Shown: positions 5,497 to 11,648 of the stretch, piece by piece | Layout of the letters: each line of letters starts with the position of its first letter | How positions within the stretch are numbered: position 1 is the first letter of the stretch | Notes under the pieces: model-generated | Databases searched by the model: none | What the model saw: the letters and a program-made list of their open reading frames with translations, nothing else | Told to the model about the DNA's origin: nothing | NCBI GenBank assembly: GCA_026225015.1 | Contig: JAMFRY010000103.1 | Span: forward strand, 1 to 11,648 | Length of the DNA stretch: 11,648 nt | Origin: Alphaproteobacteria bacterium | Lineage (GTDB): Bacteria; Pseudomonadota; Alphaproteobacteria; Acetobacterales; Acetobacteraceae | Reading direction: 5' to 3' | Program-made: the position numbers and the translations under genes

Positions 5497-6627
5497 ATGA
5501 GTCGCATTGAAATCATCCCGGTTGCAGGCAAAGCCCTGCTACGCCGCTTCATCCGCCTGCCCGAACGGCTGCATAAGAACGATCCGGCCTATATCGCTCC
5601 GCTGCATATAGAGCGCGAGGAAGCGCTGACGGAAAAAAATCCGTTCTTCGGCCATGCGGAGGTGCAGTTCTGGCTGGCGCGGCGAGATGGCCGCGATGTC
5701 GGCCGGATCAGCGCCCAGATCGACAAGCTCGCTTTGTCCCTCAACCCGGACGCGCCCGGCCTGTTCGGTATGCTCGCCGCGCAGGACGATGCGCCGATTA
5801 TCGAGGCCTTGCTGCACACTGCCGAAGCCTGGCTGCGTGAGCGCGGGATGAAAACCATGCAGGGTCCCTTCAACCTGAATATCAACGAGGAAACCGGCCT
5901 GCTGATCGACGGCTTCAGCACGAAGCCGATGCTGCTGATGCCGCATGACAAGCCCTATCTCGCCGCCAGGCTGGAGGCGCTGGGCCTTCGGAAGGTGAAG
6001 GACGTCTATGCCTATTTGTACGACATCACCGGGCAATTGCCGGCCAGCGTGCGCCGCCTGCTCGCCCGTGAACTGCCGCCGGAGGTGAAACTGCGCCGGC
6101 TGGACATGAAGCGGATCGGCGAAGAAATCCGCAACGTCACCAGTATTTTCAACGATGCCTGGTCGCAGAACTGGGGTTTTGTGCCGCTGACCGAGGCCGA
6201 GACGGATTATCTAGCCAAATCCTTGAAGCCGCTGCTCGACCCGCGGCTGACCAGCCTGGTGGAACGCAATGGCGAGCCGGTCGGCTTCCTGATCGGCCTG
6301 CCCAATATCAACGAGGCGATCCGTGACCTGAACGGCAAATTGCTGCCCTTCGGCTGGGCCAAGCTGCTCTGGCGGCTGAAGGTCAGCGGGGTGAAAACCG
6401 CCCGCGTACCGCTGATGGGCGTGCGCCGCGCGGCTGGCCAGGACATCATCGGCGGCCTGCTGCCGTTTCTGATGATCGACATGGTTCGCAAGCAAGCCAT
6501 CGAAATGGGTTTGACCCATATCGAGCTGTCCTGGATTCTCGAGGATAACCTGCCGATGCGCCGGATGAATGAGAGCCTGGGCGCCAAGCCATACAAAACC
6601 TACCGGGTCTATGAGAAGGCGCTATAG
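5497..6627 (+). CDS. bcerS: Double-GNAT N-acyltransferase, bacterial ceramide synthase-like (often labelled dATP pyrophosphohydrolase)
   Basis: A 376-residue protein built from two GNAT-like halves. The first half has FGHAEVQFWLARRDGRDVGR (51-70), then KTMQGPFNLNINEETGLLIDGF (119-140) and the HDKPYLAARLEALGLRKVKDVYAY segment (150-173). The second half has NDAWSQNWGFVPLTEAE and a closing helix-strand region ending in MNESLGAKPYKTYRVYEKAL. From memory, this belongs to the alphaproteobacterial family containing Caulobacter CCNA_01212 (CC_1154), which N-acylates the sphingoid base to make (dihydro)ceramide; family members are often misnamed dATP pyrophosphohydrolase. The ATG follows GGAACCTCC, and the gene sits 30 bases after the hydroxylase gene, so one transcript is likely. 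Its stop shares the CTATAG palindrome with the convergent reductase gene. The presence of reductase and acyl-AMP ligase genes next door supports the ceramide role. Substrate chain lengths cannot be read from sequence. Confidence 0.78.
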   Translation: MSRIEIIPVAGKALLRRFIRLPERLHKNDPAYIAPLHIEREEALTEKNPFFGHAEVQFWLARRDGRDVGRISAQIDKLALSLNPDAPGLFGMLAAQDDAPIIEALLHTAEAWLRERGMKTMQGPFNLNINEETGLLIDGFSTKPMLLMPHDKPYLAARLEALGLRKVKDVYAYLYDITGQLPASVRRLLARELPPEVKLRRLDMKRIGEEIRNVTSIFNDAWSQNWGFVPLTEAETDYLAKSLKPLLDPRLTSLVERNGEPVGFLIGLPNINEAIRDLNGKLLPFGWAKLLWRLKVSGVKTARVPLMGVRRAAGQDIIGGLLPFLMIDMVRKQAIEMGLTHIELSWILEDNLPMRRMNESLGAKPYKTYRVYEKAL

Positions 6628-7566
6628 CCAGCCGGCTTGGCGGTACCAAGCCACTGTGTCGGCAAAGCCATCTTCAAGACTCACACTCGGGGCAAAAACC
6701 TCTGCCGGCAGCAGTTCCGCTCTGGGTACCGTCCAGTCCAGATGCAGCATTTCCCGCGCTTTTCCGGGTCCAAAAATCCGCGGCTTGTCGGTTAGCCGCG
6801 CCCATAGCCCCGCAAACTGCCCGGCAGCGAGGACCAATGCATCTGGCAACTGCACAAGGCATGGCCTCCTGCCCGTGGCGCGCGCGGCGGCCAGAGCCAC
6901 GTCGCGCATCTTGTAACCCTGGGGCCGCTCATCTGCCAAAACGAAACGGCCCGGGTGCCAATTTTTTGCCAGAGCGGCAATGGCCGAGGCAGCATCCCGG
7001 GCGTGGATCACCGCGACCCTGCCTCGCCCTAAAACAGGTACTACGGGAAGCAGCGACGCCCGGAAAAACCCCAGGGTTGCCCTGTCCCACGGCCCGTAAA
7101 TTGCCGGCGGGCGGATAATTGCGAACCGCCCCTCCTGCCCGGCGAAAACTGCCTCAGCCACCACCTCGGCCTGCCGCTTGCTGAAGGCGTAATCGGAAAG
7201 ACTCGGCTCGCGTGCCGCCAGGGACGAGATCAGCAGGAAGTTTGCTCCCGGCGCCTGGGCACGGGTGATCCCCGCCAGCGCGGCCGTACCATCCCGGTTG
7301 ACGCGCAAAAATTCCGGCCGTGATGGCGCCTTGATCAACCCAGCGGCATGCACCACGACATCTGCGTCTTGCACCAGCGCCTTGAGTGCCCCGGCATCGC
7401 TTAGGCTGCCGTGCACCGTCTCGAAACTCAGCCCTTCCCAGGCGCCCGGCGCCGGATCGCCCCGCGCCAGAATACGGACCTTGAATCCCGACCGCAGCAA
7501 GGCGGGGAGCAAATGCAACCCCAAAAACCCCGTCGCGCCGGTGAGAACGGCGCGGGGAAGATTCAT
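6622..7566 (-). CDS. cerR: NAD-dependent epimerase/dehydratase family reductase, CerR-like
   Basis: A 314-residue extended short-chain dehydrogenase. The Rossmann start is VLTGATGFLGLHLL (7-20), followed by VVHAAG (71-76), the catalytic SS at 114-115 and YAFSK with Y126 and K130, then RPPAIYGPWD in the substrate region. Extended SDRs of this kind act on nucleotide sugars or on 3-keto/3-hydroxy lipids. In Caulobacter the homologue CerR, next to the acyl ligase gene, reduces the 3-oxo group on the way to dihydroceramide; I infer the same here because the ligase and ceramide-synthase-like genes flank it. The start ATG overlaps the ligase stop in ATGA, which implies translational coupling and a shared transcript. 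At the other end it meets the GNAT gene tail to tail within CTATAG. A sugar epimerase is the main alternative. Confidence 0.75.
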   Translation of the reverse strand: MNLPRAVLTGATGFLGLHLLPALLRSGFKVRILARGDPAPGAWEGLSFETVHGSLSDAGALKALVQDADVVVHAAGLIKAPSRPEFLRVNRDGTAALAGITRAQAPGANFLLISSLAAREPSLSDYAFSKRQAEVVAEAVFAGQEGRFAIIRPPAIYGPWDRATLGFFRASLLPVVPVLGRGRVAVIHARDAASAIAALAKNWHPGRFVLADERPQGYKMRDVALAAARATGRRPCLVQLPDALVLAAGQFAGLWARLTDKPRIFGPGKAREMLHLDWTVPRAELLPAEVFAPSVSLEDGFADTVAWYRQAGWL

Positions 7567-9308
7567 TCAGCCGCTTCTACCGACGGATATGGGGCAAACA
7601 CGCCCTCGACATACATTTTTCTGGCCCGGCTGCGGCTGAGCTTGCCCGAAGAGGTCTGCGGCAGGCTATGCGGCGGCACCAGCACCACCCGCGTCTCCAC
7701 CCCATGCCGGCCACGGAAGAAGCGGGTCAGTTCCTGCGTCAGCGCCTCGCGCCCGGCCGGATCGGGGATGCGGCACTGGGCCAGGACCACAACCTCCTCC
7801 GTCTCCTCCTCATCCACCGAGAAAACCGCGACATCGCCGCTGCGCAAGCCGGGAATATCCGCCTCCGCGGCCCATTCCAGGTCCTGCGGCCAGAGATTGC
7901 GGCCATGGATGATGACCAGATCCTTGGCCCGCCCGGTGATCACGATCTGCCCGTCGATGAGATAGCCAAGGTCCCCGGTATCCAGCCAGCCTTCGGGGGA
8001 AAGCACCCGCGCCGTTTCCTCGGGCGCGCCGAAATAGCCCTGCATCAGGCTGGGGCCGCGCACAAAAATACGGCCCAACTGGCGTTCGGGCAGCAATTTT
8101 TCTCCCTCGCCGCGCAGTTCGATCTCATGGCCGGGCAGCATCCTACCGCAGACCAGGAACGTGCGGGCACGCTGGCTCGCCGGATCGGCCGGCACGGCGC
8201 GGTGCTCACGCTCCAGGATAATCCGATCCACTGAATCCTCGCGCGCGCCCTGGCCGGCAGGCGTGAAGCTGAGCGCCAAGGTCGCTTCCGCCATGCCGTA
8301 GCTGGGGCTGAAGGCCTGCGGCGCAAAGCCAGTCGCTGCAAAGCGCTCGGCAAAGCGGGAGAGCACGGCGGGGCGGATCATATCCCCGCCAATTCCGGCG
8401 CGCCTCCAGCAGGAAAGGTCCAGCGTGTCGGCCGGGGCGGTCCGCGCCCGTTTGGTGCAGACCTCATAGCCAAAAGAGGGGCTGAAGGAGATGGTGCTCC
8501 GGTTGCGGCTGATCAGCGACAGCCAGAGCAACGGCCGGCGCGCGAATTCCCGCGTCGGCAGAATATCGACCGAGCGCTGGCAGGCCATCGGCATCAGGAA
8601 AAACCCGACCAGGCCCATATCGTGGTAGAATGGCAACCAGGTGGTGGCGCGGTCATCTTCGGTCACCTGCAGGCCGAATTTCGCCATGCCATAGGCATTG
8701 GTCATCAAGGCCCGCTGGGTAACGGCGACTCCGACTGGAAAACGCGTACTGCCGGAGGAAAACTGCAAATAGGCCAATGCGTCGGGATCGCCTTGTGGCA
8801 GGTCCGATTCCGGCGCCATTGGTGCAGATTCCAGCGCCGCGATGGTGCCCCGGAATTTCAGGCGCAAGCCTGCAGAAGCTTCGGCCAGCCAGTCCTCCAG
8901 AACTTCCGGGCAGAGCACCGCGTGGGCATCCGAGGCTTCGATCATCCGGCGCAGAAACGCGATATATCCTTGCCTGCCGCCAAACGCGGCGGGCAGCGGC
9001 AGCGGCGCCGGCACCAGCCCGGCATATTGGCAGGCATAGAAGGCCCGCGCGAAATCCCCATCGCTTTCGGCCAGCAGCCCGACGCGCTCGCCGGGTTTCA
9101 GCCCGGCGGCCAGCAGGCGGCGCGCCAGAGTCATCGATTCAACGCGCAGCGCGGCGTAAGGCAAAACCTCCGAGAGTTCGCCTTTGCCGGAGTAAAAATT
9201 CAGGCCGGTCACTCCACGCGCGGCATAGTCCAAAGCTTCAGCGATGGTTCCGAAATCGGCGCACCGGTTCATTAGCCCTGGGTTATGTGTCGGGGTGGGC
9301 TCGGTCAT
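7563..9308 (-). CDS. Fatty acyl-AMP ligase (FAAL-like), candidate acyl-ACP synthetase for sphingolipid synthesis
   Basis: A 581-residue ANL-superfamily enzyme with all core motifs: FSSGSTRFP (183-191, phosphate loop), LPFYHDMGLVGFFL (225-238), SFSPSFGYEV (274-283), LSCWRRAGIGGDMIRP (299-313), YGMAEATL (337-344), WLDTGDLGYLIDG (441-453), R460 with the hinge RAKD, and the C-terminal catalytic lysine in SSGKLSRSR (K556). The HDMGLVG motif and the DLSCWR...GGDMIRP stretch are typical of fatty acyl-AMP ligases, which pass acyl-AMP to a carrier protein rather than to CoA. In the Caulobacter ceramide locus a related enzyme loads an acyl carrier protein. The open frame starts at a TTG (9371), but I prefer ATG 9308; 9272 is also possible. 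It overlaps the reductase gene by four bases (ATGA) and is divergent from the GT32 gene. No carrier protein gene is present in the window. Confidence 0.85.
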   Translation of the reverse strand: MTEPTPTHNPGLMNRCADFGTIAEALDYAARGVTGLNFYSGKGELSEVLPYAALRVESMTLARRLLAAGLKPGERVGLLAESDGDFARAFYACQYAGLVPAPLPLPAAFGGRQGYIAFLRRMIEASDAHAVLCPEVLEDWLAEASAGLRLKFRGTIAALESAPMAPESDLPQGDPDALAYLQFSSGSTRFPVGVAVTQRALMTNAYGMAKFGLQVTEDDRATTWLPFYHDMGLVGFFLMPMACQRSVDILPTREFARRPLLWLSLISRNRSTISFSPSFGYEVCTKRARTAPADTLDLSCWRRAGIGGDMIRPAVLSRFAERFAATGFAPQAFSPSYGMAEATLALSFTPAGQGAREDSVDRIILEREHRAVPADPASQRARTFLVCGRMLPGHEIELRGEGEKLLPERQLGRIFVRGPSLMQGYFGAPEETARVLSPEGWLDTGDLGYLIDGQIVITGRAKDLVIIHGRNLWPQDLEWAAEADIPGLRSGDVAVFSVDEEETEEVVVLAQCRIPDPAGREALTQELTRFFRGRHGVETRVVLVPPHSLPQTSSGKLSRSRARKMYVEGVFAPYPSVEAAE

Positions 9309-9387
9309 GTTCCCAGACAATTCCTGCTGATACGATCTTTCGCGGCTAACAGAGTCGCCATCAAATGGCAATGGCGTGACAACAAGG

Positions 9388-9416
9388 TTGACAGCGCCCG
9401 GTTTGCCCGCCTAAGC
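9388..9416 (+). promoter_or_regulatory. Candidate housekeeping promoter of the glycosyltransferase gene
   Basis: A perfect TTGACA (9388-9393) is followed by 17 bases and CTAAGC (9411-9416), which resembles the loose -10 of alphaproteobacterial promoters. Transcription would start near 9424, about 20 bases before the ATG at 9444. The -10 lies in the loop of a 6-bp inverted repeat GCCCGC/GCGGGC (9405-9410, 9417-9422). The same 135-base divergent spacer must also serve the acyl-AMP ligase gene; there I see only CGCCAT...ATGGCG repeats (9356-9376) and no clear promoter. Confidence 0.45.
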
Positions 9417-9443
9417 GCGGGCCTCCTTATTTTGGCCGTCCGC

Positions 9444-10433
9444 ATGGCTATCCCGCCTGTCGCGCATTTCTGCTGGATCGGCCCCCGTTTGCCCTGGGCC
9501 TATGGCTTTGCCCTGCTCACCGCCGCCGCCAATGCCGGGCTGGCGGAGGTGGTGCTGCATCATACCGATGCGTTGGAGGACGGGCCGGTTTTGCAAAGCT
9601 TGCACGCGGCCATTGGCCTGCGCCTGCACCCACTCGACCCCAAGGCCTATCTGGCGCCAGTGCAACGCGCATTGGGGCTGGGCGCGGCGATTGACCGGCT
9701 TTATGCCGATCTGCCCGGCCCGGTGCAGCGCTCAGACCTGTTGCGCGCCGCCATCCTGTTCGCTGAAGGTGGCATCTATATCGATATGGATACGATCACC
9801 GTGGCCCCGCTCACCGCGCTGCTGGAGGCAAAACAATTCATCGGGGCCGAGCAGATCGTCTGGCCACATTGGGTCTATGACTCGCGCTCGCCCTTGGTCT
9901 GGGCGAAGCATCTGGCGCTGGACGTGCTGCGCAAGGCGCTGCGCCTGAGCCCCGGCGGCTGGCGCGGGTTCAGGAGGGTGCAAAGCTGGTATGTCAGCGC
10001 GGTCAACAACGCCGTGATGGGAGGCGAGCCAGAAGCGCCGCTTTTCGCCGATGCCCTCCTTGCCATGGCCAGTCTGCCAGCGGGAAAGCCGGTAGCCCCT
10101 TACGCGCTGGGTCCGGACCTGTACCAATCGCTCCTTCTGTCGCGGTCTTATTCTGGATTGGTGGTGCATTCCCCGGCAAGGTTTTATCCGTTGCCGCCGG
10201 AAATTTCGGAACACTGGTTCATGCCATGCCGGCAGGCCGAGTCGGTGCTGGCCGAGGCGCTGTTGCCGGAAACGTTGATCGTGCATTGGTATGGCTCCAT
10301 CCGAAACGCGGCAAACCTGGCGCGGATCAGCCCTGCCTCGGTGCGGGAGCTGGCGCCAACACAGCTCTACAGCGCTCTGGTACAGGCCAGCCTGCCCGAG
10401 ATGAGCCTGCCCGGGCTGAGGCGGACGGACTGA
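9444..10433 (+). CDS. GT32-family glycosyltransferase with DXD motif, candidate sphingolipid glycosyltransferase
   Basis: A 329-residue cytosolic-looking glycosyltransferase. It opens with IPPVAHFCWIGPRLPW (3-18), the usual GT32 start (IPxxxHxxWxG). RSDLLRAAILFAEGGIYIDMDT (96-117) holds the metal/nucleotide-sugar DXD motif at D114-M-D116, and the C-terminal IVHWYGS (279-285) matches the closing His-Trp motif. Family members use UDP- or GDP-sugars with a divalent metal. Acceptors include capsule and LPS sugars and, in yeast, inositol-phosphorylceramide (Sur1/Csg1/Csh1). The neighbours make a ceramide-based acceptor plausible but do not prove it. The frame is open back to 9285 over the ligase start, but ATG 9444 fits both the family N-terminus and the upstream promoter; the ribosome binding site is poor. 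There is no membrane anchor. The stop lies inside a 14-bp tandem repeat. Confidence 0.82.
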   Translation: MAIPPVAHFCWIGPRLPWAYGFALLTAAANAGLAEVVLHHTDALEDGPVLQSLHAAIGLRLHPLDPKAYLAPVQRALGLGAAIDRLYADLPGPVQRSDLLRAAILFAEGGIYIDMDTITVAPLTALLEAKQFIGAEQIVWPHWVYDSRSPLVWAKHLALDVLRKALRLSPGGWRGFRRVQSWYVSAVNNAVMGGEPEAPLFADALLAMASLPAGKPVAPYALGPDLYQSLLLSRSYSGLVVHSPARFYPLPPEISEHWFMPCRQAESVLAEALLPETLIVHWYGSIRNAANLARISPASVRELAPTQLYSALVQASLPEMSLPGLRRTD

Positions 10434-10452
10434 GGCGGGCGGACTGAGGCGG
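10416..10452 (+). repeat. 14-bp tandem repeat spanning the glycosyltransferase stop codon
   Basis: CTGAGGCGGACGGA (10416-10429), CTGAGGCGGGCGGA (10430-10443) and a partial CTGAGGCGG (10444-10452) form about 2.6 copies of a 14-base unit with one difference between the full copies. The unit is not a multiple of three. Because of the repeat, the TGA at 10431-10433 ends the reading frame; gain or loss of a unit would change the C-terminal residues. Confidence 0.7.
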
Positions 10453-10484
10453 TGGCGCTGAATATCTCCAAAAGTTCCGTTAAC

Positions 10485-10521
10485 TGTCATGCTTGTGACA
10501 TACAAAGTCGCGGGCTAAGAA
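10485..10521 (+). promoter_or_regulatory. Inverted repeat and weak promoter candidate upstream of ino1
   Basis: TGTCA-tgcttg-TGACA (10485-10500) is a 5-bp inverted repeat in the 142-base gap before ino1. The right arm overlaps TTGTGA (10493-10498), which with a 17-base spacer and TAAGAA (10516-10521) makes a weak -35/-10 pair. A start near 10528 would leave a leader of about 48 bases. This could mean that ino1 has its own regulated promoter instead of relying on read-through from the glycosyltransferase gene. Matches to consensus are only 4/6 and 3/6. Confidence 0.25.
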
Positions 10522-10575
10522 AAGCCAACCTATTGCCGTGCTCCTCCGCGCTGCAATCACCAAGGATGGTAGGTC

Positions 10576-11648
10576 ATGGCGAAAAAAAATGGCATCCGCA
10601 TCGCAATCGCTGGTATCGGCAACTGCGCCAGCTCCCTGATCCAGGGTATTCACTATTATACGCCGGAACGCTGCCGCGAGGGCGTGACCGGGCTGATGCA
10701 CGCCAAGATCGGCGGCTACCTGCCTTGCGATATCCAGGTGGTGGCGGCCTTCGACGTGGATGCAAGGAAAGTGGGCCAGGATGTCAGCCGCGCCATCTTC
10801 GCCAAGCCGAACTGCACGAAGATCTTCCAGGCCGAGATTCCCTTGAGCGGCGTTGTGGTGCATATGGGTCAGGTGCTGGACGGCATTTCCGAACACATGA
10901 CCGATTACGACGATGACCGCACCTTCATCCGCGCCGCGGCGCCGGAGCGCTCCAAAGCCGAGATTGTCGCCGCATTGCAGGCCAGCCGGGCCGATATGCT
11001 GCTCAACTACATGCCGGTCGGCTCCGAGCAGGCGGCGCGCTTCTACGCCGAATGCGCGTTGGAGGCCGGCTGCGGCTTTATCAACAATATGCCGGTATTC
11101 ATCGCCAGCGATCCGGCCTACGCGGCGCGATTTGCCGCCGCAAACCTGCCCCTGATCGGCGATGACATCAAATCCCAGCTTGGCGCCACCATCACCCATC
11201 GCGTGCTGACCGATCTGTTCGCCAAGCGCGGTGTGAAGCTGCAGCGCACCTATCAGTTGAACACCGGCGGCAATACCGACTTCCTCAACATGAAGAACCA
11301 GACCCGCCTGGTTTCCAAGAAGAAATCCAAGACCGAGGCGGTGCAGGCGGTCGCCAAGAAACGGATGGAGAAGAACGACATCCATATTGGCCCCTCCGAT
11401 TACGTGCCCTGGCAGAATGACAACAAGATCGCCTTCATCCGCATGGAGGGGCTGCTGTTTGGCGACGTGCCGATGGATCTGGAATTGCGGCTTTCGGTGC
11501 AGGATTCGCCCAAGTCCGCCGGCGTGGTGATCGACATGATCCGCTGCTGCAAGCTGGCGCTGGATGCCGGAATCGGCGGCGTGCTGGAAGGTCCCAGCGC
11601 GTATTTTTGCAAACACCCGCCGGTGCAATATACCGACGATATCGCCTA
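10576..11648 (+). CDS. ino1: Inositol-3-phosphate synthase (Ino1), 3' end cut by the window
   Basis: 357 codons are open to the window edge. The prokaryotic enzyme is about 360-370 residues long, so only the last few are missing. It converts glucose 6-phosphate to inositol 3-phosphate with bound NAD+ in the cytosol. Signatures in order: IAIAGIGNCASSLIQG (NAD-binding, 8-23), VVAAFDVDARKVG, MLLNYMPVGSEQA, INNMPVFIAS, GDDIKSQLGATITHRVL, QLNTGGNTDFLNM, KKKSKTEAV (catalytic lysines), GPSDYVPWQNDNKIAFIRMEG, and LRLSVQDSPKSAGVVIDMIRCCK. AAGGA lies nine bases before the ATG. Codons 3-5 contain a run of eight A. Inositol 3-phosphate could feed phosphatidylinositol, inositol-phosphorylceramide or a soluble solute; the adjacent GT32 and ceramide genes favour a lipid head group, but this is inference. 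An antisense frame of 382 codons covers it and is a shadow. Confidence 0.95.
   Translation, partial: MAKKNGIRIAIAGIGNCASSLIQGIHYYTPERCREGVTGLMHAKIGGYLPCDIQVVAAFDVDARKVGQDVSRAIFAKPNCTKIFQAEIPLSGVVVHMGQVLDGISEHMTDYDDDRTFIRAAAPERSKAEIVAALQASRADMLLNYMPVGSEQAARFYAECALEAGCGFINNMPVFIASDPAYAARFAAANLPLIGDDIKSQLGATITHRVLTDLFAKRGVKLQRTYQLNTGGNTDFLNMKNQTRLVSKKKSKTEAVQAVAKKRMEKNDIHIGPSDYVPWQNDNKIAFIRMEGLLFGDVPMDLELRLSVQDSPKSAGVVIDMIRCCKLALDAGIGGVLEGPSAYFCKHPPVQYTDDIA

Noticed and set aside
8622..9275. 217-codon plus-strand frame antisense to the acyl-AMP ligase
   Set aside because: It overlaps conserved ligase motifs on the other strand and has no recognisable domain.
9405..9422. GCCCGC/GCGGGC stem followed by a T-containing stretch read as a terminator
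   Set aside because: It lies upstream of the glycosyltransferase start in a divergent spacer, with no plus-strand gene before it to terminate; it is more likely part of the promoter region.
10452..10916. 154-codon plus-strand frame over the start of ino1, including ATG 10566
   Set aside because: It is out of frame with the conserved Ino1 protein and its product has no family pattern.
10480..11628. 382-codon minus-strand frame antisense to ino1
   Set aside because: The plus strand encodes an unmistakable inositol-3-phosphate synthase; the His-rich, Val-rich antisense product is a codon-bias artefact.
1..11648. Mobile elements, CRISPR arrays, tRNA or defence genes
   Set aside because: No transposase, integrase, regularly spaced repeats, tRNA-like sequences or defence-protein motifs were seen on either strand.

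Overview
The window looks like chromosomal DNA from a GC-rich alphaproteobacterium. The best guess is the Acetobacteraceae/Rhodospirillales side, but this rests on codon style, compact gene packing and the bacterial ceramide genes; there is no rRNA or marker gene to fix it. No tRNA, rRNA, insertion sequence, CRISPR array or phage gene was seen. Ten complete genes and two edge-truncated genes (one at each end) fill almost all of it.

Left part (1-2798, all minus strand). After the 5' end of a His-rich secreted protein (cut by the left edge) and an AT-rich spacer lies a tight four-gene run read right to left: a PIG3-type NAD(P)H quinone oxidoreductase, an unrecognised protein whose TTG start overlaps the oxidoreductase stop, a small lipoprotein and a Rid-family (YjgF/YER057c) protein. 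A divergent spacer with a long imperfect inverted repeat separates this run from an orphan Tat-type periplasmic substrate-binding protein (2925-4076, +). That gene ends one base away from a convergent SnoaL/NTF2-like protein (4078-4572, -).

Right part (4705-11648): apparent sphingolipid locus. On the plus strand, a four-histidine-box fatty acid hydroxylase (FA2H/Scs7-like) is followed by a double-GNAT protein of the family containing bacterial ceramide synthase. Facing them on the minus strand, and ending in the same 6-bp palindrome CTATAG, is an overlapping pair: a fatty acyl-AMP ligase and an NAD-dependent epimerase/dehydratase-type reductase that fits the 3-oxosphinganine/3-oxoceramide reductase CerR. 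Divergent from these is a GT32 glycosyltransferase with a DXD motif, followed by a nearly complete inositol-3-phosphate synthase (Ino1) that runs off the right edge.

How the genes may work together (inference): the AMP ligase would activate a fatty acid, probably for an acyl carrier protein; the GNAT protein would N-acylate the sphingoid base; CerR would reduce the 3-oxo group; the hydroxylase would hydroxylate the ceramide. The GT32 enzyme and Ino1 suggest a sugar and/or inositol head group. Serine palmitoyltransferase and its dedicated acyl carrier protein, needed for the first step, are not in this window. The most interesting possibility is a bacterial inositol- or hexose-decorated hydroxyceramide pathway built on a GT32 enzyme, the family to which the yeast mannosyl-inositol-phosphorylceramide synthases belong.
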